From Xanthobacteraceae bacterium (lineage in GTDB: Bacteria > Pseudomonadota > Alphaproteobacteria > Rhizobiales > Xanthobacteraceae): a stretch of DNA of 13,094 bases. Below are positions 1-5,103 of the stretch, piece after piece (the stretch's first letter is position 1; each line of letters opens with the position of its first letter). The position numbers and the translations under genes are program-made. The notes beneath the pieces were generated by a model. That model did no database searches. It had not been told where the DNA came from and saw nothing but the letters and a program-made list of their open reading frames with translations. The stretch lies in NCBI GenBank assembly GCA_030043335.1, contig JASHXX010000264.1:1-13094 (forward strand). The letters run 5' to 3'.

Positions 1-135
1 GCTGTCGAGGTTAAAGCCGACGCGCCAGGGATTGAGGCGATCGGTCCAGATTGATCCAATCTAGAAACTTCGAGTCGGCCAATCGGGCGCAAGATCGGGA
101 TGAACGGCGTCCTATCTCGAAGAACGACGCGAACT

Positions 136-717
136 TCATCGTGTCAATTGCCGGTCGTCCTTCATCGCCGCCAAATAGTCGCGCACCGTGCGTAGAATCG
201 CGTCCGAGCGCTTCGGGTCGGTGACGGCGCGAGACAGCGTCAGGGCGCCGACCAAAGCGCTCACCGCCACGGTCGCCGCGGTGTCGTCCTTGTCGCCAAG
301 TTTTTCCGCCACCCGCGCAATGAAGCTCTCGATGTGCTCCGCCATGGTCGCGCGCGAGCGCTCATCCGCTCGCGCCACATCGCCGGCGAGCGCCGCGATG
401 GCGCAGCCCGACTCCGGGTTGTCGCGATGGGCCCGGCTCAGATAGCTGCGAACCATCCCGGCGAAGCGGCGCGGCTTTGCCGGCTCGCTCGCTGCGCGGG
501 CCGCAGCTTCCGCCGCCGCGAGCGCGCACGCCACGGCTTCGGCCACCAGTTCGGACTTCGACGCGAAATGCCCGTAGAAGCCGCCATGGGTCAGATTGAC
601 CTTGCGCATCAGCGGTACGACGCCGAGCGATCCCAATCCGTTCTTGCGAATTTGCGCCGCGGCCGCTTTAAGGATGCGCTCGCGATTGCGCGCTTTCTCC
701 GCCTGCGAATGTCCCAT
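136..717 (-). CDS. TetR/AcrR-family transcriptional repressor
   Basis: This 193-residue protein has the size and two-part layout of a TetR-family one-component repressor. An N-terminal helix-turn-helix domain lies at about residues 12-60, with the typical recognition-helix stretch HGGFYGHFASKSEL at 44-57. An alpha-helical ligand-binding and dimerisation domain follows. Its C-terminal part carries the segment ESGCAIAALAGDVAR (102-116), a pattern common in one TetR subfamily. Cys105 is the only cysteine. The ATG at 717 is preceded on the minus strand by a gagga ribosome site about six bases away. The gene is divergent from the crotonase operon starting at 861. The spacer holds two inverted repeats, so control of that operon and of itself is the simplest inference. 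The inducer is unknown; the operon suggests an acyl-CoA or carboxylic-acid intermediate. Confidence 0.9.
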   Translation of the reverse strand: MGHSQAEKARNRERILKAAAAQIRKNGLGSLGVVPLMRKVNLTHGGFYGHFASKSELVAEAVACALAAAEAAARAASEPAKPRRFAGMVRSYLSRAHRDNPESGCAIAALAGDVARADERSRATMAEHIESFIARVAEKLGDKDDTAATVAVSALVGALTLSRAVTDPKRSDAILRTVRDYLAAMKDDRQLTR

Positions 718-748
718 TTGCGATCCTCGACAATCTCGGCTTGATTGT

Positions 749-766
749 GCATGATGTATATCATGC
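749..766. promoter_or_regulatory. Inverted repeat, likely TetR operator
   Basis: A perfect inverted repeat with 7-base arms, gcatgat (749-755) and atcatgc (760-766), is separated by gtat. It lies in the spacer between the divergent TetR gene and the crotonase operon, where TetR-family dimers usually bind. The palindrome is seen directly; its use as the operator is inference. Confidence 0.5.
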
Positions 767-770
767 TGCT

Positions 771-783
771 GGATGATGCATCC
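771..783. promoter_or_regulatory. Second inverted repeat in the divergent spacer
   Basis: Arms ggatg (771-775) and catcc (779-783) flank atg, and the core gatgcatc (775-782) is itself palindromic. It starts four bases after the 749-766 palindrome and shares gatg/catc half-site character. It may be a second binding site for the adjacent repressor. The arms are short, so chance occurrence is possible. Confidence 0.35.
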
Positions 784-796
784 AATGCAGAGCGTT

Positions 797-828
797 GCAA
801 GGCGCTTGGCGAAAAAAGCGCCGCTTGC
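797..828 (+). promoter_or_regulatory. Stem-loop in the leader of the crotonase operon
   Basis: The arms gcaag+gcgctt (797-807) and aagcgc+cttgc (816-821, 824-828) can form eleven base pairs with a two-base bulge and an eight-base loop, ggcgaaaa. The ribosome site of the first gene (848-854) lies outside the hairpin. No T-run follows, so it is not an intrinsic terminator. A role in mRNA stability or regulation is inference. Confidence 0.35.
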
Positions 829-860
829 GCCGGCAACGATGCGGAGAGCGGAGGAACACC

Positions 861-1649
861 ATGTCCGAGCTCGCGGCCCCGGGGCGCGTCGTCCACGAGC
901 GCCACGATCACGTTCTTAAGATCACCATCGACAATACTGCGAAGAAGAACGCCTTCAGCCCGGAGATGATAGCGCAGCTCTCCGACGCGCTGACGCTGCT
1001 CGATGACGATGGCTCGCTGTGGGTCGGCGTGATCTGCGCGGCAGGCGACGATTTCACCGCCGGGCTCGACATGCCGAAATTCTTCGGCCCTGGCGCGACC
1101 AGGAAGCCGTTTCCGGAGGGCAACGTTGATCCGTTCGGCATGGCGAGGCCGTGCCGCAAACCGATCGTCACCGCCGTCCAGGGCATCGTCTATACGGTCG
1201 GCATCGAGCTGATGCTGGCGGGCGACATCGTCGTCGCTGCCGACAATTGCCGCTTTTGCCAGATGGAAGGAAAGCGCGGCATCGCGCCGATGGGCGGAGC
1301 GCATTTCCGCTACATTGCATGGGCGGGCTGGGGAAACGCCATGTATCACCTGCTGCTTTGCGACGAGTTCTCTTCCGCCGAGGCGTACCGCATCGGCCTC
1401 GTGCAGGAGGTGACGCCGGTGGGACGGCAGATCGGCCGCGCCATGGAGATCGCCGGGATCATCGCGCGCAACGCTCCGCTCGGCATTCAGGTGACGAAGG
1501 AAGCGGGGCGAACCTTCATTGAAGCGGGCGAGCGGGCGGCGATCGCTTATGTGCCACGCATTCGCGAGCGCGTGCTGAACACCGCCGATGCGGCTGAAGG
1601 CATCAAGTCCTTCGTCGAGCGGCGCGCCGCCCGCTTCACCGGCAACTGA
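861..1649 (+). CDS. Enoyl-CoA hydratase/isomerase-family (crotonase fold) protein
   Basis: This 262-residue protein has the length and motifs of the crotonase superfamily, whose members act on CoA thioesters. The first oxyanion-hole segment is DDFTAGLD (63-70). The second is GIVYTVGIELMLAGD (108-122). Glu136 in CQMEGKRGIAP aligns with the first catalytic glutamate of hydratases (Glu144 of rat crotonase). The second glutamate (Glu164) appears replaced by Tyr162 in GNAMYHLLL, so ordinary syn-hydration is uncertain. Isomerase, hydrolase or other crotonase chemistry is possible. The ATG at 861 is chosen for its gaggaa ribosome site seven bases upstream; an in-frame TTG at 795 would add residues unlike the family. 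It is the first gene of a four-gene operon, with the next start 45 bases after its stop. Confidence 0.88.
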   Translation: MSELAAPGRVVHERHDHVLKITIDNTAKKNAFSPEMIAQLSDALTLLDDDGSLWVGVICAAGDDFTAGLDMPKFFGPGATRKPFPEGNVDPFGMARPCRKPIVTAVQGIVYTVGIELMLAGDIVVAADNCRFCQMEGKRGIAPMGGAHFRYIAWAGWGNAMYHLLLCDEFSSAEAYRIGLVQEVTPVGRQIGRAMEIAGIIARNAPLGIQVTKEAGRTFIEAGERAAIAYVPRIRERVLNTADAAEGIKSFVERRAARFTGN

Positions 1650-1694
1650 TCCGGCCGAGCCTGCTTGCCGATCCCACTCTGGAGGACGCCCGTC

Positions 1695-2294
1695 ATGACG
1701 CACAAGATCGAATTCTACTTCGACTTCCCGAGCCCATATTCCTACCTCGCACATACGCAACTGCCGAGGCTCGCGGCGCAACACGACGCCATCGTCGTGT
1801 ACCATCCGATCCGCCTTCTCGAGCTGATGAAGATCGTCGGCAACCAGCCGACCACCATCCAATGCAAGAACAAGGGCGCGTATGCCGGCGTCGACCTGCG
1901 ACGCTGGGCGAAGAGTTACGGCGTCGATTTTGCCAGGAACCCGAATTCGCGAGCCTTCGATTTTGCCGAGCTCGACCGCGCCGCGCTGGTCGCCATCGGG
2001 GACGACCGCGGCGCCGCCTACGTGACCGCGATCTTCGCCGCCATCTGGGGCAAACCGGTCGATCTTTCGCAACGTTCGGTTCTGGTCGAGGTTCTGGACA
2101 AGGCCGGCTTCGACGGTGCGCGGCTCCTCGAGCGTGCGAGCGCCGCGGAGATCGCCGCCAAGCTCGACGTCGAGACGAAAGCCGCCGCGGAGCGCGGCGT
2201 GTTCGGCTCACCGACCATGTTCGTCGCCGAGGAGATGTTCTTCGGCAATGACCGCCTCGACTTCGTCGCCGCGGCGCTTCGCCCGGCCGCGTGA
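1695..2294 (+). CDS. DsbA-fold protein, 2-hydroxychromene-2-carboxylate isomerase family
   Basis: This 199-residue protein fits the kappa-glutathione-transferase-like DsbA family that includes the naphthalene-pathway isomerase NahD. The N-terminal thioredoxin strand reads EFYFDFPSPYSYLA (6-19). Ser13 falls where that isomerase has its catalytic Ser11, and there is no CxxC, so it is not a thiol oxidoreductase. The cis-proline loop is GVFGSPTMFV, near residues 171-180, followed by the family-typical FFGNDRLDF. A helical insert lies between. Known relatives use glutathione to isomerise aromatic ring-cleavage products; here the substrate is unknown. The ATG at 1695 follows ggaggacgcc, a strong ribosome site. 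The next gene starts 10 bases after the stop, suggesting translational coupling. Confidence 0.85.
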   Translation: MTHKIEFYFDFPSPYSYLAHTQLPRLAAQHDAIVVYHPIRLLELMKIVGNQPTTIQCKNKGAYAGVDLRRWAKSYGVDFARNPNSRAFDFAELDRAALVAIGDDRGAAYVTAIFAAIWGKPVDLSQRSVLVEVLDKAGFDGARLLERASAAEIAAKLDVETKAAAERGVFGSPTMFVAEEMFFGNDRLDFVAAALRPAA

Positions 2295-2304
2295 GGAGGG
2301 ACCC

Positions 2305-3006
2305 ATGGCAGAGCCGGTTTGCGTGATCAGCGGCGTCGGCCCTGGCACCGGCACCGCGCTCGTCCGCCGTTTCGCCTCGGGCGGCTATCGCGTCGCGATG
2401 CTGGCGCGCAACGCCGACCGGCTTGCCGATCTCGCCCGGAAAGTGCCGGCGGCACGAGCCTTTGTCTGCGATGTGTCGGATCAGGCGGCGGTCGATCTGG
2501 CCATCGCGTCGGTCGAGCGCGAGCTCGGCGCTCCAAGCGTATTGATCCATAACGCCGTGGGCGGTGGCTGGGGAACCTTCATGGAGATCGACCCGGCGAT
2601 GCTCAATCGCAACTTCCAAGTCAACACCATGGGTCTGCTTTATCTGGCGCGGCGTGTCGCGCGCGCCATGGTGGACGCAGGCAAGGGCGCCATCATCGTC
2701 ACCGGAAATACGTCGGCGCAGCGCGGCCGGGCGAATTTTGCCGGCTTCGCCCCGACCAAGGCGGCGCAGCGTATCCTCGCTGAGGCCATGGCGCGGGACC
2801 TTGGTCCGAAGGGCGTGCATGTCGCCTACATCGTCATCGATGCTGTGATCGACGTGCCGTGGACGCGCGAGCGCTTCAAGAACAAACCAGACGACTTCTT
2901 CGTCGCGCCCGCGGCAATCGCCGATGAAGCATGGCACGTTGCCAACCAGCCGCGTTCGGCATGGTCGTTCAATGTCGAGATCAGACCATTTGCAGAGCCG
3001 TGGTAA
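2305..3006 (+). CDS. Short-chain dehydrogenase/reductase-family protein lacking the catalytic tyrosine
   Basis: This 233-residue protein has the Rossmann fold of the SDR superfamily. The nucleotide-binding turn is SGVGPGTGTA (9-18). Other features are a CDVSD acidic segment (55-59), HNAVGG (82-87) at the usual NAG position, and an NTMG asparagine (Asn108). The expected YxxxK reads FAPTK, so Phe148 replaces the proton-donor tyrosine while Lys152 remains. A serine (Ser137) precedes it by eleven residues. The C-terminal QPRSAWSF...RPFAEPW resembles a recognised SDR subgroup of about this size. Without the tyrosine, ordinary alcohol/ketone redox chemistry is doubtful. It may have another reaction or only bind nucleotide. 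The ATG at 2305 follows a gaggaggg ribosome site that overlaps the end of the preceding gene. Confidence 0.87.
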   Translation: MAEPVCVISGVGPGTGTALVRRFASGGYRVAMLARNADRLADLARKVPAARAFVCDVSDQAAVDLAIASVERELGAPSVLIHNAVGGGWGTFMEIDPAMLNRNFQVNTMGLLYLARRVARAMVDAGKGAIIVTGNTSAQRGRANFAGFAPTKAAQRILAEAMARDLGPKGVHVAYIVIDAVIDVPWTRERFKNKPDDFFVAPAAIADEAWHVANQPRSAWSFNVEIRPFAEPW

Positions 3007-3016
3007 GCCCGGACCT

Positions 3017-3063
3017 GGTTGCTTGATTGCATGCGCCGATGCGCTGTGCTCCAATCGGCAACC
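3017..3063 (+). promoter_or_regulatory. Intergenic stem-loop before the dioxygenase gene
   Basis: Between the SDR stop and the dioxygenase start, ggttgc (3017-3022) can pair with gcaacc (3058-3063), and gattg (3025-3029) with caatc (3052-3056). This gives an eleven-pair stem enclosing 22 bases. No T-run follows. It may adjust mRNA stability or relative expression inside the operon; function is not shown by sequence. Confidence 0.3.
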
Positions 3064-3092
3064 GAAGATATCGCCACCGGGAGGCAGCGACC

Positions 3093-3992
3093 ATGGCCGC
3101 CATCATCTATCCGGTCACGCCGAGCTTTGCCGCCGAGATCGGCGACGTCGATCTCTCGGCGCCGATCGAGCCGGCCGACCTCGCGGCGATCAAGGAAGCG
3201 TTCGCGACATACGCGGTGCTGATCTTTCCCGATCAGCAGCTGTCGCAGGACCAGCACCTCGATTTCGCCCGGCACTTCGGCCCGCTCGAGACCACGATCG
3301 GCGTCTACCGCCGTGATGCGCCGCTGCGCGTGCGCAAGGAGTTTGCCGACGTTTCCAACCTCACTCACGACAACGAGGTCTGGGGCAAGGACAGCAGGCT
3401 GCGCCTGTTCCAGCTCGGCAACCGGCTCTGGCACACCGACAGCTCGTTCAAGCGGCGGCCGGCGCTGGCGTCGCTACTCTATGCGCGCTCGATTCCGCCG
3501 GTCGGCGGGCACACCGAATTTGCCGACGAGCGCGCGGCCTATGACGCGCTGCCGGAGGCGACAAAGCGGCGCCTTGATTCGCTCGTGGCCGAGCATTCGA
3601 TCTTCACTTCGCGCGCCCGTCTCGGCTTCACCAATTTCACCGACGAGGAACGCCGGCAAATGCCGCCGGTGCCGCAGGTTCTCGTTCGCACCATCCCCGA
3701 ATCCGGCCGCAAATCGCTTTATCTCGCCTCACACGCCGGCCGAATTTTCGGCATGCCCGACGCGGAGGGGCGCGCGCTGATCGACGAGCTCGTCGCCCAC
3801 GCTACCCAGCGGCAATTCGTCTACACCCATCGCTGGCGGCTCCGCGATCTAGTGATTTGGGACAACCGCTGCACCATGCACCGCGGCATGGAGTTCGACG
3901 ATCTGCGCTGGAAGCGCGACATGCAGCGCGCCACCGTAAGCGACATCGCCAACTCCTGCGAGCAGGAAGGCGTTGTCATCGAGGCGGCGTAG
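3093..3992 (+). CDS. TauD/TfdA-type Fe(II)/2-oxoglutarate-dependent dioxygenase
   Basis: This 299-residue protein matches the TauD/TfdA family, cytoplasmic enzymes that couple 2-oxoglutarate decarboxylation to substrate hydroxylation, often releasing an ether- or sulfonate-linked group. The iron triad is visible as His114 and Asp116 in LWHTDSSF and His263 in MHRGMEF. That is almost exactly the spacing of TfdA (113, 115, 262). Arg275 and Arg279 in KRDMQRATV are candidates for binding the 2-oxoglutarate carboxylate. The N-terminal LIFPDQQLSQDQHLDFARHFGPLE is typical of the family. The closest named relative by eye is 2,4-dichlorophenoxyacetate dioxygenase, but substrate cannot be assigned. The ATG at 3093 has a gggagg ribosome site eight bases upstream. 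It is the last gene of the operon, 86 bases after the SDR gene. Confidence 0.92.
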   Translation: MAAIIYPVTPSFAAEIGDVDLSAPIEPADLAAIKEAFATYAVLIFPDQQLSQDQHLDFARHFGPLETTIGVYRRDAPLRVRKEFADVSNLTHDNEVWGKDSRLRLFQLGNRLWHTDSSFKRRPALASLLYARSIPPVGGHTEFADERAAYDALPEATKRRLDSLVAEHSIFTSRARLGFTNFTDEERRQMPPVPQVLVRTIPESGRKSLYLASHAGRIFGMPDAEGRALIDELVAHATQRQFVYTHRWRLRDLVIWDNRCTMHRGMEFDDLRWKRDMQRATVSDIANSCEQEGVVIEAA

Positions 3993-4004
3993 CGGCGCGC
4001 GCCG
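3993..4004. repeat. Perfect GC palindrome after the dioxygenase gene
   Basis: The 12-base sequence cggcgcgcgccg follows the dioxygenase stop codon immediately and equals its own reverse complement. A related imperfect palindrome, ttcggtgcgcgccgaa, sits at 4035-4050. The two share gcgcgccga as a direct repeat. They could be protein-binding sites or weak transcript-end structures; no T-run accompanies them. Confidence 0.4.
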
Positions 4005-4050
4005 AGAATTTGTGTGAGCTTGACGGGGAACTATTTCGGTGCGCGCCGAA

Positions 4051-4094
4051 TTAGCAAGCGCGGCCTTCGCCCTTAGCAAGCGCGGCCTTCGCCC
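4051..4094. repeat. Perfect tandem duplication of a 22-base unit
   Basis: Two identical adjacent copies, 4051-4072 and 4073-4094, each begin ttagcaagcg and end ccttcgccc. The second copy ends just before the ribosome site of the small membrane protein gene. With only two copies and no spacer it is not a CRISPR. It probably arose by slippage or recent duplication and may change the leader length of that gene. Confidence 0.85.
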
Positions 4095-4109
4095 CAAGAG
4101 GGAATGGCT

Positions 4110-4406
4110 ATGTATCTTTCCAATCAAAGTCTACTGGTCATCATCTTCGTCGGAATTGTCGCCGGCTGGTTGGCCGGCAGGGTGATGGAAGGCGGCGGCT
4201 TTGGCCTGATCGGCGACCTGCTGGTCGGCCTTCTCGGCGCCTTCATCGGTGATTGGCTGCTGCCGCGGCTTGGGATTCACCTCGGCGTCGGCATCGTCGC
4301 GCTGATCATCAACGCCTTTATCGGCGCCGTGGTGCTCCTGCTGATCCTGCGCCTCGTCGGCGGCGGTGGTTGGGGATACCGGCGACGCTGGGGCAGTCGC
4401 TGGTAG
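4110..4406 (+). CDS. GlsB/YeaQ/YmgE-family stress-associated inner-membrane protein
   Basis: This small hydrophobic protein (98 residues from the ATG at 4110) has about three membrane segments (roughly 7-23, 33-50, 57-82). It also has the glycine-rich pattern of the GlsB/YeaQ/YmgE family, for example IVAGWLAG (16-23) and GDLLVGLLGAFIGDWL (35-50). It ends in a short basic, aromatic tail, GYRRRWGSRW. Family members are linked to envelope or general stress, but their molecular role is unknown. The agaggga ribosome site (4096-4102) is too close to the ATG at 4104 and about seven bases from the one at 4110, so the latter is preferred. The gene is convergent with the cupin gene, with seven bases between their stop codons. 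Confidence 0.88.
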   Translation: MYLSNQSLLVIIFVGIVAGWLAGRVMEGGGFGLIGDLLVGLLGAFIGDWLLPRLGIHLGVGIVALIINAFIGAVVLLLILRLVGGGGWGYRRRWGSRW

Positions 4407-4413
4407 GCGGGCG

Positions 4414-4896
4414 TCACGCGCCCGGCACCGATCCGGGCGGCAGGAAATCCACCTCGCAGACCTTGGAGCGGCGGACCACTTCCTCCGGGTCGCCGAGATT
4501 GTGCAGCTGGTCGAACAGCTCGCGCAGGCGCCGCGCCGGGGTAACGGAGAACAGGGCGCGCGCCGGTTTGTCCCGCCGGTTGTAGTAGGCATGCGGCAGG
4601 CCCTTCGGCATGCGCACCAGGTCGCCGGCCTTGGCCTGCGTCCACGCGCCGTCGAGATAGAGGTCGAAAATGCCGTCGAGCATATAGATGAATTCATCCT
4701 GGGTCGGATGGATGTGCGGCGGCACGAAGGTGCCGGGCGGATCGAGCGTCTCGAAGATGAAGCAGCTCTCGGCCTCGGCCTTGAGCCAATAGGTGTGGCC
4801 GAGAATGCTCCACACCACTTCCTGCGGCTGGCCGGCCTTGCCGGAGCCGGCCGGTGTGATTCCCTTGGGCAACGCCAGCCCCATGCTGCCGACCAT
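4414..4896 (-). CDS. Single-domain cupin protein
   Basis: This 160-residue protein has one cupin barrel with both conserved metal-binding motifs. Motif 1 is HIHPTQDE, giving His61, His63 and Glu68. Motif 2, GDLVRMPKGLPHAYYN (91-106), gives His102. All four usual ligands are present, so it probably binds a metal and may act as a small dioxygenase, isomerase or sugar/acid-binding protein; the substrate cannot be read. The reading frame stays open to 5037, but a gggagg ribosome site lies six bases before the ATG at 4896 and directly abuts another ATG at 4902. The 4896 start is therefore preferred. It stands alone on the minus strand, with a 207-base spacer to the divergent acyl-CoA dehydrogenase gene. 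Confidence 0.85.
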   Translation of the reverse strand: MVGSMGLALPKGITPAGSGKAGQPQEVVWSILGHTYWLKAEAESCFIFETLDPPGTFVPPHIHPTQDEFIYMLDGIFDLYLDGAWTQAKAGDLVRMPKGLPHAYYNRRDKPARALFSVTPARRLRELFDQLHNLGDPEEVVRRSKVCEVDFLPPGSVPGA

Positions 4897-5063
4897 GTCC
4901 ATCCTCCCGCGGATCAAGAACGACCGATGTGTCCGAGAAGGAATGGTATCCCGCCCTTGCCGCGATGCCAACGCGCTGGTCTGGAGACTGGCGGCGCCGG
5001 CGAGCCTCGATCGGAGGGCGCTCCTTGAGCCGCGCAAACTCGACTATAGTACGGCGCAAAAGC

Positions 5064-5081
5064 GAGCGTCGAGGGACGCTC
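5064..5081. promoter_or_regulatory. Inverted repeat upstream of the acyl-CoA dehydrogenase gene
   Basis: Perfect 7-base arms gagcgtc (5064-5070) and gacgctc (5075-5081) are separated by gagg. It lies 22 bases before the dehydrogenase start and about 14 bases after tatagt (5045-5050), a good -10-like hexamer without a well-spaced -35. The position suits a repressor site near a transcription start or a leader hairpin. Both readings are inference. Confidence 0.35.
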
Positions 5082-5103
5082 ACGCCAAGGTGGTCACTCC
5101 GTC

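Noticed and set aside
1..135. Open frame on the plus strand ending at 54, possible gene tail
   Set aside because: Only 17 codons are visible (AVEVKADAPG...), with no recognisable motif. The rest to 135 is unassigned, and no promoter or terminator was seen.
609..2072. Long minus-strand frame of 487 codons
   Set aside because: It is antisense to the crotonase and DsbA-fold genes, which have clear motifs and ribosome sites. Its product is arginine- and aspartate-rich without domain features, typical of a GC-driven shadow.
1693..3054. Long minus-strand frame of 453 codons
   Set aside because: It is antisense to the DsbA-fold and SDR genes, ends in low-complexity arginine-rich sequence, and has no motif.
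4051..4094. CRISPR-like repeat
   Set aside because: There are only two directly abutting copies with no spacers and no cas genes, so it is a simple tandem duplication.
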